64,000 bases of DNA from Homoserinimonas sp. OAct 916 (GCF_003260275.1 NZ_QJHB01000005.1:205352-269351), one strand, 5' to 3'; counted from the first letter of the stretch, positions 18,870-28,105 are shown. The notes: generated by a model not told the origin, from the letters alone. A program made the numbers and translations.

Positions 18870-19812
18870 TGGCCGTTGCTTCACCGATATTGTCACCGTC
18901 GAGCTCAATCTCCTCCGCACTGCCCAGCCGCATAGTGATCCGAGCCGCCTTCGCATACTTGAGAGCTCGCACTTCGGGAGTCGTCAGTTTCTCGCCCAGC
19001 TTGGTTCGCCTGAGCACGCCGTTCTCCCAGAAGACTTTTACCAGTACTTGCAGCCAACCGAACACCCCTTCAGGGCGCATAACAGCGATGTCGAACAGTC
19101 CGTCGTCGACGACTGCATCCGGAAGCAGTAGTACGTTCGCTTGAAGGGAGCCGCAATTGCCGATGATGATTGTGTGCGCGCGCACCGATTTTGTCCGTCC
19201 GCCATCGAGGCGGTACCGGGTTCGCAGCTCACTCTTATCTCGAAGTGCTTTGGCGATGGCACTGACGTAGGCCAGCCAGCCGACCTTGGCCTTGAGCTTG
19301 TCATCGGTATTGGCGAGCATTTTCGCGTCGAGTCCGAGGCCCGCCATGACCACGAAGGCATGTTTGGTGAGCGAACCGTCGCCGTGACGGATGTCGATGA
19401 GCCCGACATCCACAGCCCGTTCCACCCCGGTGAACGCGGTCTTCACTGAATGCTCCACGTCGTCGAGTGTGAACTCGAGGTTGCGCGCCAACAGGTTGCC
19501 CGTGCCAGAGGGAATCAGCGCGAGGCGTGCCGAGCTCTCGTGCAGAATTTCAGCTACGGCTCGAACGGTGCCGTCACCCCCTGCCACGATGACGAGATCC
19601 GCACCCGCCTCCAACGCTTGCCGTGCCACGCCCTGACCGACGTCTTCGACGGAGGTGGCGAAATAAAGGGTTTCATTCCAGCCAGCAGCATTTTGCTCGG
19701 CGCTCACGGCCGCCTTGATGACGTCGAGGTCGACCTTGATCGGGTTGTAGATGACGGCCGCGGTATGAGTTTTGGTCTGGGCGTCAGAGCGTGTGGAGGT
19801 CATTCTTCCCAT
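18820..19812 (-). CDS. Diacylglycerol kinase-type lipid kinase
   Basis: The 330-residue protein contains the catalytic G-G-D-G-T-V-R loop near residue 78, I-P-S-G-T-G-N-L-L-A-R, and the C-terminal L-D-G-D region of the DAGK_cat/YegS family. It phosphorylates diacylglycerol or a related lipid at the membrane, opposite in sense to the PAP2 phosphatases on either side. Either ATG 19812 or ATG 19803 could be used; neither has a strong ribosome site. It faces away from the second PAP2 gene, with an 80-bp spacer. Confidence 0.93.
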   Translation of the reverse strand: MGRMTSTRSDAQTKTHTAAVIYNPIKVDLDVIKAAVSAEQNAAGWNETLYFATSVEDVGQGVARQALEAGADLVIVAGGDGTVRAVAEILHESSARLALIPSGTGNLLARNLEFTLDDVEHSVKTAFTGVERAVDVGLIDIRHGDGSLTKHAFVVMAGLGLDAKMLANTDDKLKAKVGWLAYVSAIAKALRDKSELRTRYRLDGGRTKSVRAHTIIIGNCGSLQANVLLLPDAVVDDGLFDIAVMRPEGVFGWLQVLVKVFWENGVLRRTKLGEKLTTPEVRALKYAKAARITMRLGSAEEIELDGDNIGEATAIKARVKPRALQMMVPR

Positions 19813-19879
19813 TTCTGCTTTCGTTGGTGAACCCGGGCAACGACCTGCTCTCTTGCGACCAGCGTGCGATTACGGCACC

Positions 19880-19891
19880 TAATATTGTTTC
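19880..19891 (+). promoter_or_regulatory. Leaderless promoter -10 box of the second PAP2 gene
   Basis: TAATAT at 19880-19885 is followed by 6 nt and then ATG 19892, with no ribosome site in between. TTGCGA at 19853-19858 could be a -35 but the 21-nt spacer is long. Confidence 0.6.
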
Positions 19892-20608
19892 ATGGTATCC
19901 CCTCGCGATCGGCAGGCCGTCGCCACCCCGCGTGCTCACCGTGTCGCGAGGCGCTGGCCGTGGGTTAGCGGAATAGCGCTCATAGTCCTGGCTCTCGCGT
20001 TAGGAGCTCTGATCACGGCGCGCGATCACGGCATGGCGTTGTCGATCGACACCAGATGGATGGACGAGTTGATGGAGAACCGCGCCCCCGTCTGGCAGTT
20101 TCTGTCTCTGGTGATGAACAATCTCGGCGGAGGAGTGATTGCCACTTTCATAGTGCCGATCGCGCTGATAGGTATCCTGCTTCTGCTGAAGCGCCCGTGG
20201 GCCACTGTGTTCTTTTTCTTGGCGACCGTGCTGACGGGCGGTGCCGTGCAGCTCCTCAAACATCTTTTCGGTCGAGTGCGACCCGAGTCTTTGATGGTGA
20301 GCGTAGACTTCGGGTCTTTTCCATCGGGCCACGTCGCGAATGCCGCGGCCATGGCATTGATTCTCTCGATCCTGTTCCCCAAATGGTGGGTCTGGCTCGC
20401 GGCAGCGGTCTATACGGTGACCATGATGTTCAGTCGCACGTATTTGGGTGCCCATTGGCTGAGTGACACTATTGGCGGGCTCTTGCTTGGCATTGGCCTC
20501 ACGCTGTTGATCTGGGCACCCCTGGCGTCACGAATCGACGGAGAGCGTCAGCTCCGAAGGCGGCGACACGACTCGCCGCCGGCGTCGAGCAAAGACGTTG
20601 CGGTTTAG
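19892..20608 (+). CDS. PAP2-family membrane phosphatase (second copy)
   Basis: The 238-residue protein has six predicted helices and complete motifs: K-H-L-F-G-R-V-R-P, F-P-S-G-H and S-R-T-Y-L-G-A-H-W. It is a paralogue in function, though not close in sequence, of the PAP2 protein encoded at 18117. Together with the lipid kinase between them it suggests control of the phosphatidate/diacylglycerol or undecaprenyl-phosphate pool; the substrate is not shown. Translation probably starts on a leaderless mRNA. Confidence 0.92.
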   Translation: MVSPRDRQAVATPRAHRVARRWPWVSGIALIVLALALGALITARDHGMALSIDTRWMDELMENRAPVWQFLSLVMNNLGGGVIATFIVPIALIGILLLLKRPWATVFFFLATVLTGGAVQLLKHLFGRVRPESLMVSVDFGSFPSGHVANAAAMALILSILFPKWWVWLAAAVYTVTMMFSRTYLGAHWLSDTIGGLLLGIGLTLLIWAPLASRIDGERQLRRRRHDSPPASSKDVAV

Positions 20609-20689
20609 CCCAGATATCGTCCCCCTTTCGTGCTGGGTTGCGAGTGCGGTTCAGGCGAGAGTCGCCAGAAATTACTCCATGCCCGACAA

Positions 20690-21499
20690 TCAGAAACGTG
20701 CCCGCTGGGCCCGCACAAAGCAATAAACGCCATAGGCGATCAAGCCAGCCCCGACGACGCAGAGGATCACGACTCCGAAAGGAAGTTCGGCGAGAGTCTT
20801 CAACCCACCGTCGAGACCGGTGGACTTGCTGGGATCATGAGTGATGGCAGCCACGCCGACCAGGACCCCGACGACGCCCAACGCGATGCCCTTCGATACG
20901 TAACCCGCAATACCGAGCACCATGACCATTTTTCGAGCCGGCTCGGGCGGAACGACGATATCCTCGGTGAATTTGGTGGCTACACCTTTACGAATGAAAT
21001 AGATTCCGATGGCTAGAATTGCGACCCCGCCGATAAAAAGAAGGATGACACCGCCCGGGGAGGAGATCAGGGTTCCCGCAGCATCGCTGGCGCTGCCCGA
21101 GGAGCTTGATGAGCCGCCGTTCGCGAAGGTGAAGGCGGTGAACGCGAGAACGAGGTAGACCACTCCCTTGCTCACTTCAGCCACACGACGAGCCCACTTC
21201 TTCTTGGGGTCACCTCCCAGGATAAGAAATGCGGCGATGATCAGCCAGATACCGAGTGCGAACATGCCGATCACCACGGCCCAGAGCACAAACACCCCGC
21301 CGGGAGTGGACGCCAACTGTTTGAGCGCCCCCGATTGGTCTGCCGACCCCCCTCCGGCTCCGATAGCAACACTGATGGCGATCCCTCCAATGAGTATGTG
21401 CAAAAGCCCATTGGTGGCGAACCCGAGTCGTGCAAGAACACGTAAGGTGGTGCTGTTTTTGGCGGCACGGGCGACGCTCTTCGCTGAGTTGTCCTTCAT
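20690..21499 (-). CDS. DUF1206 membrane protein
   Basis: The 269-residue protein has six predicted membrane helices arranged as three repeated pairs, each with the G-x3-G-L-L-H/G-V-V-Y type motif of DUF1206. The function of the family is unknown; it is frequent in actinobacteria. A Gly/Ser-rich loop follows the fourth helix. ATG 21499 is chosen because TACACT lies exactly 6 nt upstream, implying leaderless translation; the frame extends 7 codons further without support. Confidence 0.9.
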   Translation of the reverse strand: MKDNSAKSVARAAKNSTTLRVLARLGFATNGLLHILIGGIAISVAIGAGGGSADQSGALKQLASTPGGVFVLWAVVIGMFALGIWLIIAAFLILGGDPKKKWARRVAEVSKGVVYLVLAFTAFTFANGGSSSSSGSASDAAGTLISSPGGVILLFIGGVAILAIGIYFIRKGVATKFTEDIVVPPEPARKMVMVLGIAGYVSKGIALGVVGVLVGVAAITHDPSKSTGLDGGLKTLAELPFGVVILCVVGAGLIAYGVYCFVRAQRARF

Positions 21500-21511
21500 G
21501 GGCCCAGTGTA
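21500..21511 (-). promoter_or_regulatory. Leaderless promoter -10 box of the DUF1206 gene
   Basis: On the minus strand TACACT (21511-21506) is followed by GGGCCC and then ATG 21499. The spacing is identical to that in the ppk2 and cardiolipin-synthase-like genes. Confidence 0.65.
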
Positions 21512-21705
21512 GAGGGGCAACGGCCCCGCACGAAAGGGGCGTCATGTCAACCCCTTGGCAACAGGGTGCATGTTCCCGTAAACAAGAACTGTGAACGATT
21601 CCAAGTAACTCTGCTTGAGCGCCCGCGAATGAGCCTGTCGGCGCCGCGATGCCAGAAGCGCGGACCGAACGCTGACACGATCGCCGCACAACAGGAGGTT
21701 GGCCC

Positions 21706-22275
21706 ATGACGCGCTCCGTGGAACGAGCAGCTGACGATAGCTCTGCTTTGCGGGTTTTCACAATCGGTCATTCGACGCGAGAGTTTGACGAAGTTGTTGC
21801 GATGCTTCGCGACAACGGCGTGGATGAGCTCGTTGATGTTCGCTCGCTCCCGGGCTCCCGAAAATTTCCGCAGTGGAACCGGGAGACGCTTGAAGTGTCG
21901 ATGCCGGCTGACATCGGGTATCGATGGATCAAGGATCTTGGGGGCCGAAGGTACACCCCGGTTGATGTGGTGAGTCCCAACAGCGGGTGGCGGGTGAAAG
22001 CGTTCCGAGACTACGCCGACTATATGACGACGGACACGTTTCGGTCGGGGCTGCATGAATTGTTGGAAGACGCAGGTGACCGGGTGCCGGCCATCATGTG
22101 CAGTGAAGCCGTCCCCTGGCGGTGCCATCGCCGGTTGATCACGGACGCATTGCTCGTCGCCGGCGTCGATGTGTTCAACATCATGTCTGCAACATCGACA
22201 CGCCTGGCGGAGCTGACCGAATTCGCCGAGGTAGACGACGGGCAGATCACGTACCCGAAACCAAAGGACCCGTAG
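21706..22275 (+). CDS. DUF488 family protein
   Basis: The 189-residue product begins with F-T-I-G-H-S-T-R and contains V-D-V-R-S-x-P-x-S, L-G-G-R-R and the C-terminal C-S-E-A-x4-C-H-R motif, all diagnostic of DUF488. The paired cysteines and His suggest metal or redox chemistry, but the function is unknown. A strong GGAGG (21691-21695) precedes ATG 21706. Confidence 0.92.
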   Translation: MTRSVERAADDSSALRVFTIGHSTREFDEVVAMLRDNGVDELVDVRSLPGSRKFPQWNRETLEVSMPADIGYRWIKDLGGRRYTPVDVVSPNSGWRVKAFRDYADYMTTDTFRSGLHELLEDAGDRVPAIMCSEAVPWRCHRRLITDALLVAGVDVFNIMSATSTRLAELTEFAEVDDGQITYPKPKDP

Positions 22276-22342
22276 CGTGACAACTCGACGCGCAGTACGA
22301 CCGCTCGAAACTTCCAACCCAAACAAATAGAAAGGGAATCAC

Positions 22343-22567
22343 ATGCGTAAATTTCTCACCTGGCTCACGATCGGAGTGGTGGCGTTCGTCGCCTACACCT
22401 ACGGCGCGAAAGCTGGGCGCGCACGCTACCGCGAGATCAAAGCAACCCTCGACGCGGTCTGGAACGACCCTCGCGTCAAGAAGGCGCGCAAAAGGGCCTC
22501 CAAACAGGCCGATAAAGTCGCCAAGTCAGCCACGAAACAAGCGAAGAAGATCGGACGAAAACTATGA
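22343..22567 (+). CDS. Small membrane-anchored Lys-rich protein, 74 aa
   Basis: One N-terminal helix (residues ~5-23) ends in a glycine-rich G-A-K-A-G-R turn, followed by a basic helical tail rich in Lys, Ala and Arg. This resembles YtxH-like small membrane proteins. GAAAGGGAA lies upstream of the ATG. It overlaps the next gene by ATGA, so the pair is co-translated; the basic tail here and the acidic partner next door suggest that the two may bind each other, which is inference. Confidence 0.82.
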   Translation: MRKFLTWLTIGVVAFVAYTYGAKAGRARYREIKATLDAVWNDPRVKKARKRASKQADKVAKSATKQAKKIGRKL

Positions 22568-22914
22568 CTCCACCAACCGATGACACAGCACAGGACAAAG
22601 TCGATGCCGCCGCGGACGTTGCGCATGACGCGGTTTCCAAGTCTGCAGACGCGGTGACCGATGCGGCCGGACACGTCTCTGACTCAGCAGCGAAGGCATT
22701 CGCATCCGCAACCAGCGCCGTGGATGACGCGGTCGACACCGTTCACAAGACCGTCTCGAAAGGCCTGCACCAAGCGACCAGGACCGCCTCGGACATCAGC
22801 GACAAAGCGACTGCCACGGTGAAGGAATACCCGACCCGAATGGTGCTGATCGTGGCCGCGGTCGCGGCGATCATAGGTTTCATTGCCGGAGTCCTGACAT
22901 CCGAACGCAACTGA
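22564..22914 (+). CDS. ElaB/DUF883-like membrane-anchored helical protein
   Basis: The 116-residue product is a long Ala/Asp/Val-rich amphipathic helix with heptad-like spacing followed by one C-terminal membrane helix (~92-110) and a short charged tail. This is the layout of ElaB/YqjD (DUF883) proteins that sit in the inner membrane during stationary phase in enterobacteria. Family assignment is by architecture only. It is coupled to the 74-residue protein upstream. Confidence 0.75.
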   Translation: MTPPTDDTAQDKVDAAADVAHDAVSKSADAVTDAAGHVSDSAAKAFASATSAVDDAVDTVHKTVSKGLHQATRTASDISDKATATVKEYPTRMVLIVAAVAAIIGFIAGVLTSERN

Positions 22915-23125
22915 GCTGAAATCCGCTTCCCGAGGGCTCGGAGTCTCTTGCCGCCAGGCCTGTGTGGCGCCGGGCAATCGGGGGCCGCGGTCGCTGGCCA
23001 GTATGGGAATCGGGGGCCTAAATGTTTGGCCTAGCGCTCCACTGCGGGCAGGCGACTGAACCCTACGTGAGAACACAGTTTCCGGTAACCCGTCGCGCGC
23101 GGGTGATCGGCAACTCCCACAGGCC

Positions 23126-23548
23126 CTACTCGGCGGTCGGCCGCTGCCGCTGCCTCTTCGTTGTTGACCGCTGGCTCTTTGCCGCGAGGCGTCGCCGATC
23201 GGAGCCTCGCGTGGGTTTCGTCGCACGGCGACGAGGCGAACCTGGGGCGAGGGCCGCGCTCACCAGCCTGGCGAGCTTGTCTAGGGCGATCTCACGATTC
23301 CGCAGCTGGGAGCGCCGCTCGGAGACGGTGACGGTGACTGACCCGGCGATAAGTCGACGCCCGAGTCGAGTGATCAGCATCCTCTGTTGTTCCTCAGAGA
23401 GTGCCTCCGAGTCGGCAACGTTCCATGTGAGCTCCACCCGGCTGTCGGAGGTATTGACATGTTGGCCGCCTGGTCCCGACGACCGTGAGAATCGCCAGCT
23501 CAGCTCCGATGCCGGGATCGTGAGTGCAGACGACACGTTCAGATCCAT
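23126..23548 (-). CDS. arfB: Ribosome-rescue peptidyl-tRNA hydrolase ArfB
   Basis: The 140-residue protein carries the release-factor G-G-Q motif at residues 27-29 inside S-S-G-P-G-G-Q-H-V-N and a basic, disordered C-terminal tail rich in Arg, Lys and Thr. That combination without codon-recognition domains defines ArfB (YaeJ/ICT1): the tail enters the empty mRNA channel and the GGQ domain releases the nascent chain from stalled ribosomes. It is followed by a 211-bp gap containing two copies of AATCGGGGGCC. Confidence 0.93.
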   Translation of the reverse strand: MDLNVSSALTIPASELSWRFSRSSGPGGQHVNTSDSRVELTWNVADSEALSEEQQRMLITRLGRRLIAGSVTVTVSERRSQLRNREIALDKLARLVSAALAPGSPRRRATKPTRGSDRRRLAAKSQRSTTKRQRQRPTAE

Positions 23549-23707
23549 TCACCAAGCGTTGCACAATCGGAACCCCGTCGGGATCCGTGTCGCGGTGTGT
23601 GCGCCCCGCAAATTGCCACGCCGCACCCGTGAACGGCCCCGCACCCAGTCCGGGAGCGAGCGTGCGCAGGATCTGGTGCGGGTGCGGAACCGTCGCCGGG
23701 TTCACGA

Positions 23708-24430
23708 TCAGAATCCGCCAACCCGTAGGTCATCGCTTTCGCGTACGCGAGCATTCGCTGCACCCGCGTCGTCACCCACGCGGTCCCTGGACCGCAGGAT
23801 GCCGTAGGCAGCAATCATCCCACCAGCCGCCATGACCCAGACACTCAGAGATTCGAGAATTTCTGCTGCAAACAACAGATGGATCAGCGCACCGATCACA
23901 AACACCACCGGTGAAATCCAATGGACACGGCGAACACGTACCAGGCCGAAAAGCAGAAGCGCGAAGGACCAGGGCCCGACCAGAGCTACAAAGAAGATCG
24001 GGATGACCCAGGGTCCGGTGCCATCTCCGAGTCGTTCGACCAGGAACTGGTTCATTGCCGGGCCGTCCAGGCCGGCCGCCGCCGTCTCCAGGGCCAGCAG
24101 GTGAACCATCGCGAACGCACTGAGCCCGGCGGCCAGGGCCGTCGTCAGCGACCACCCGATGCGCCCTATCCTGCTCGCCCAGATGAGGGGCGCCACACCC
24201 ACCAGCCCCACGGTGAGCGAGAGCGCCGCCGCCCAATGCAACATTCCAGCAATCGTGATGACCAGGTAGTTCTCGCCGATCATGCCGACGTCGTTCAGAG
24301 CGTCTTGCCCGCCAATGAGCAACGTCTCCGCGACGGCCACGGCGATCCATGCCCCGCCGAGCCCAACGGCGGCCATCCCGTTCGCTGGAAAACTCCGCTG
24401 TACCGTCATTGCCTTGGGTGATCTGTTCAT
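23708..24430 (-). CDS. Six-helix integral membrane protein, hypothetical
   Basis: ATG 24430 is chosen because AGGAG lies 8 nt before it. The 240-residue product has six or so membrane helices with short loops and no recognised catalytic motif. It is divergent from the histidine kinase gene, with 168 bp between the starts, so it is a candidate target of that two-component system. No family is assigned. Confidence 0.8.
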   Translation of the reverse strand: MNRSPKAMTVQRSFPANGMAAVGLGGAWIAVAVAETLLIGGQDALNDVGMIGENYLVITIAGMLHWAAALSLTVGLVGVAPLIWASRIGRIGWSLTTALAAGLSAFAMVHLLALETAAAGLDGPAMNQFLVERLGDGTGPWVIPIFFVALVGPWSFALLLFGLVRVRRVHWISPVVFVIGALIHLLFAAEILESLSVWVMAAGGMIAAYGILRSRDRVGDDAGAANARVRESDDLRVGGF

Positions 24431-24585
24431 CTTCTCGTCTCCTGACGTCGTGTTTTGCAAATCTTGTTCAGCAAATCTAGGTCGCCGGTATGGGCCGCCG
24501 CGTCGGCAGTTCGAAGCGTCAGCGTCATCCTTTCGGAGTGGGGATTCCCTACCTGCGAACGACCGTGGAGCGTTCGATGTACGGC

Positions 24586-24598
24586 TATCGTTGGCCGT
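24586..24598 (+). promoter_or_regulatory. Probable leaderless promoter of the histidine kinase gene
   Basis: TATCGT (24586-24591) lies 7 nt before ATG 24599 and no ribosome site is seen. A 10-bp near-dyad, GGGGATTCCC at 24540-24549, lies about 50 nt upstream of the start and could bind a regulator. Confidence 0.45.
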
Positions 24599-25756
24599 AT
24601 GAAGTCGTTGAGTCGCGGCCAGTGGTGCTTCGATGTGGCCGTGGCTGCGGCCTTTGTCGTGATCGGCCAGTATGAACTGCGCTTCCTCCCGGAATCCGGT
24701 TATCAGGAGGGGTCGTTCGCGCTCAACACCGTGCTCTCCCTTCTCTGCGCCGTTCCGTTGATTGTGCGTCGCCGCTGGCCGCTCACAGCTTTTGCGATCG
24801 CTGCGGTTCCCCTGGTTATCGCCTCACTGTTCACCGTGCATGCCTTGACGTTCTGGGGGATGGGCGTGCCGCTGGTCATACTCTGTTACTCGGTGGCGCG
24901 ATGGTCGGAGCACCGGCATGCCTCCGTGCTTGCACTCGGAATGGCTGTTTTGGTGCTGGCCACATACGGCATCCGCACCACCGCCTTCGCCGACGTGGAA
25001 GCCTATGCCTTCGGTGGCGCGTTGTTCGGGCTGTCCTATTTGTCAGGGGCGGTGATTTCGCGTCTCACTAGACAAGGGCTGGCGCTGGACGCTGCCATGG
25101 TGCAGCTGCGCGAACAGGAACGGGGTCGACAATCACAGGTGCTGGCCGAGGAGCGCGCCCGGATTGCTCGCGAGATGCACGATGTGATGGCTCACGGAAT
25201 CAGCGTGATGGTCGTGCAGGCCGGCTCTGCTCGCCTTGAATTGGCATCCGATGCCACCAAAGCACGCGAGTCACTGCTGATCGTCGAACAGACCGGGCGC
25301 GAGGTGCTCACTGAATTGCGCCACACGGTAGGTCTTTTGCGTGACCCCGAATCGGCAGCCGGCGCCGATCCCACTCCCAACCTTGCCGCGCTGCCGGCAC
25401 TCGCACAGTCGATGAAAGTGGCCGGTCTCGACGTGCGCCTCGAGGTGGAGGAGAACCTTGACCTCGATCCCGGGCGTGCCTTGGCTGTCTATCGAGTCAT
25501 TCAGGAGGCGCTGACCAATGTGCTGAAACATTCGGGCCCGGGGAAGGTGCGGGTCACTGTCACCCGACCCGACGACCTTCGAATCGAAGTCGTGGATTCG
25601 TGCGCCGGTTCTGCGCCCAAGTTCGCGAACGGAGGAGGCAACGGGCTAACGGGCATGAGAGAGCGCGTCGGCATGTTTGGCGGTGAACTGGTCACGGGGC
25701 CCGAACCAGACGGCTTTGCTGTGCGCGCCCGCATCCCCATGGAGCAGGGACGATGA
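24599..25756 (+). CDS. Sensor histidine kinase, NarL-partner (HisKA_3) type
   Basis: Residues ~1-150 form about five membrane helices with no large external domain, so the signal is probably sensed in the membrane. The dimerisation domain has R-E-M-H-D-V-M-A-H with phospho-acceptor His194. The ATPase domain has the N-box Q-E-A-L-T-N and G-x-G-L-x-G-M-R-E-R. ATG 24599 is preferred over the longer frame from 24455, whose extra 48 residues look non-coding. It overlaps the response regulator by ATGA. Confidence 0.93.
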   Translation: MKSLSRGQWCFDVAVAAAFVVIGQYELRFLPESGYQEGSFALNTVLSLLCAVPLIVRRRWPLTAFAIAAVPLVIASLFTVHALTFWGMGVPLVILCYSVARWSEHRHASVLALGMAVLVLATYGIRTTAFADVEAYAFGGALFGLSYLSGAVISRLTRQGLALDAAMVQLREQERGRQSQVLAEERARIAREMHDVMAHGISVMVVQAGSARLELASDATKARESLLIVEQTGREVLTELRHTVGLLRDPESAAGADPTPNLAALPALAQSMKVAGLDVRLEVEENLDLDPGRALAVYRVIQEALTNVLKHSGPGKVRVTVTRPDDLRIEVVDSCAGSAPKFANGGGNGLTGMRERVGMFGGELVTGPEPDGFAVRARIPMEQGR

Positions 25757-26415
25757 TCCGCATCCTGCTCGTCGACGATCAGGCCCTGGTGCGTGCTGGG
25801 TTCAGATCGATCCTGGAGAAGCAACCCGATTTCGAAGTGATAGGTGAGGCGGCTGACGGCCGGGAAGCACTGCGACTTGCCGCCGTTTCTACCGTTGATG
25901 TGGTGCTGATGGACATTCGGATGCCCGTACTGGATGGACTGGGCGCCACCCGGGAGCTGATGCGAACAACAGCTCCCCCACGCATCATCGTGCTCACGAC
26001 CTTTGATGCCGACGAGCACGTCTACCACGCGTTGCGAGCAGGTGCTGCCGGCTTCCTGCTCAAGGACACGTCACCGGAGAGGCTCATTCAGGCGGTGCGC
26101 GACGTGATGACAGACGAGTCGATGCTCTCCCCGGTGATCACCAAGCGGCTGATTGCAGCTTTCGTGGACTCTCCGCCACCCAACGAGGGCGGCGTGCCCG
26201 ACGCGTTCAGTGGTCTCACCGACCGTGAACTCGACGTGCTCCGACATCTGGCCCTCGGAGCCAGCAACGCAGAGATCGGGCAGGCACTTTTTCTCGCTGA
26301 GACGACCGTGAAGACCCATATCGCGCACATACTGGCGAAACTCGATGTTCGCGACCGTGTTCAGGCGGTCGTCGCGGCCTACGAAGGGGGTCTGGTCCGA
26401 CCCAGGTTTCCCTGA
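25753..26415 (+). CDS. LuxR/NarL-type response regulator
   Basis: The 220-residue protein has a receiver domain with the acidic pair D8-D9, phospho-acceptor Asp54 in L-M-D-I-R-M-P, and a switch Thr in V-L-T-T-F. A C-terminal LuxR helix-turn-helix follows (L-T-x-R-E-x-x-V-L and T-V-K-T-H). It is translationally coupled to its kinase. The pair is of the common actinobacterial type whose targets are usually adjacent transport or membrane genes. Confidence 0.95.
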   Translation: MIRILLVDDQALVRAGFRSILEKQPDFEVIGEAADGREALRLAAVSTVDVVLMDIRMPVLDGLGATRELMRTTAPPRIIVLTTFDADEHVYHALRAGAAGFLLKDTSPERLIQAVRDVMTDESMLSPVITKRLIAAFVDSPPPNEGGVPDAFSGLTDRELDVLRHLALGASNAEIGQALFLAETTVKTHIAHILAKLDVRDRVQAVVAAYEGGLVRPRFP

Positions 26416-26689
26416 TTGCGGATGACCGCCGCGTTGCGGTCATTCAACGACCGTATAACGGCAACCACAACGGCAAACAGCAACGGCAAACGCACAATAG
26501 GCAGGATGTTGGTACAATTTCGACTAAATGACGAACATTCCACCGCCTCACAGCCCTGGGGCTGCCGTGCCGCCAAACGACCTCACCGCCACGGCGCGCA
26601 TTCGTAACGCGGCCCGAGTCGGAGATGGGTAGGGCTGTGAAGGGCATCCTGGCGTTGAAAGCACCTACTGCCGCTGTGAGGCGTCGCCG

Positions 26690-28105
26690 ATGCCCTATTT
26701 GGTGAAGCCCGAACACCGTGCCGAAGCGGTGACGGCCCCCGTCCCCGTGAACGAGTCACTGCCTCGCACGTGCATCATCGGTGCCGGCGCCTCGGGAATC
26801 ACCGCTGCAAAGGCGCTCTACCTTGCCGGTGTGCCGTTCGACTGGTTCGAGAGCGGCAGCGCGATCGGCGGCAATTGGCTTTTCGACAACCCAAACGGTC
26901 TCTCTGCCTGCTACGAAACTCTGGAGATCAACACCTCATGCCCCCGGATGGCGTTCTCCGATTTTCCGATGCCGGCTGACTACCCGCCGTATGCCCGGCA
27001 TGACCAGGTGCACGACTACTTCGAGAACTACATCGATCACTTCGGATTTCGGCACACGATCACCTTCAATACGACGGTCGAAGAAGTCACGCGCGATGGC
27101 GACCACAGCTGGCTTGTGCGCTCGAGCGGCCCGGATGGCGAGCGGGTGGGCGAATACCAGGCGGTGCTGGTCGCCAACGGGCACCACTGGGACCGACGGT
27201 GGCCTGAACCGATCTACCCCGGCTCGTTCGATGGCAAACAGATTCACGCCCACGACTACCGATCCGGCGACCAGCTCGCGGGCCGTGATCTTGTCGTCGT
27301 CGGTGCGGGCAACTCCGCCATGGATATCGCCGTCGAGGGCGCCCACCGTGCGAAGAGCGTCACCCTGTCGATTCGCCGCGGCCAATGGGTGCTGAAGAAA
27401 TTTCTGCTCGGACGCCCCAGCGACCAAGTAGTGCTGCCGGGCTGGATGCCGTGGTGGGTGACCGCGCTGCGGTTGCGCATCGGGGCGATGGCCTCGGGCA
27501 GCCTGCGCAAATATGGGCTGCCGCGACCGCCGCACCGACCCGGCCAATCACATCCGGTGCAATCGGACCAGATTCGCGCACGCATCGCCGAAGGCCGAAT
27601 CGCCGTGCGCCCGGGCATCGAGCGGTTAGACGGCGATGGGGTCGTATTCGTCGACGGCACCCGTGCGAAGGCCGATCTGATCGTGTGGGCGACCGGATAC
27701 ACGGTGACGTTCCCGTTCCTTGCCCCCTCCCTGATCGCCGCGACCGATAACGAATTGCCGCTCTGGAAGCGCACGGTGCATCCCGACCTGCCCGGCCTGT
27801 TCTTCATCGGGCTGGTGCAACCGGTCGGGGCGGTGATGCCGCTGGCCGAGGCGCAGGGGGCGTGGGTGGCCGAGACCCTGAGCGGACGCTACGCTCCCCC
27901 GCCCTCGAGCGAGATCCGCGAGCAGATGGCCACCGAACATGAACGCAACAAGCGACAGTTCTACGCGTCGCCGCGACACACCATGGAGGTGGACTTCGAC
28001 CGTTACCTCTGGCATCTCGCACGCGAACGACGTCGCGGCCAAAAGCGCGCTGGCAGCCAAGTTGGTGCAGCATCGAACCACACGCTCAGTGGGAACAAGC
28101 CTTGA
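26690..28105 (+). CDS. Flavin-containing monooxygenase
   Basis: The 471-residue protein has the FAD motif I-G-A-G-A-S-G near residue 26, the E-x-G-S-x-I-G-G-N-W segment, and the NADPH motif V-G-A-G-N-S-A-M-D near residue 205. The C-terminal A-T-G-Y-x-V-x-F motif completes the FMO pattern. FMOs oxygenate soft nucleophiles, and relatives act on ketones. The start ATG 26690 has no strong ribosome site. A TACAAT box at about 26512 and 11-bp direct repeats CAACGGCAAAC (26468 and 26481) lie in the leader. It overlaps the SDR start by TTGA. Confidence 0.93.
   Translation: MPYLVKPEHRAEAVTAPVPVNESLPRTCIIGAGASGITAAKALYLAGVPFDWFESGSAIGGNWLFDNPNGLSACYETLEINTSCPRMAFSDFPMPADYPPYARHDQVHDYFENYIDHFGFRHTITFNTTVEEVTRDGDHSWLVRSSGPDGERVGEYQAVLVANGHHWDRRWPEPIYPGSFDGKQIHAHDYRSGDQLAGRDLVVVGAGNSAMDIAVEGAHRAKSVTLSIRRGQWVLKKFLLGRPSDQVVLPGWMPWWVTALRLRIGAMASGSLRKYGLPRPPHRPGQSHPVQSDQIRARIAEGRIAVRPGIERLDGDGVVFVDGTRAKADLIVWATGYTVTFPFLAPSLIAATDNELPLWKRTVHPDLPGLFFIGLVQPVGAVMPLAEAQGAWVAETLSGRYAPPPSSEIREQMATEHERNKRQFYASPRHTMEVDFDRYLWHLARERRRGQKRAGSQVGAASNHTLSGNKP

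Noticed and set aside
23549..23705. Minus-strand frame from GTG 23705 between the membrane protein and arfB
   Set aside because: It reads partly like protein but overlaps arfB by about 155 nt in another frame and has no ribosome site.
26435..26491. Hairpin-like and CAACGGCAAAC repeats after the response regulator
   Set aside because: The stem is short without a T-run and the repeats are only two copies of 11 bp, so no function is claimed beyond a note.
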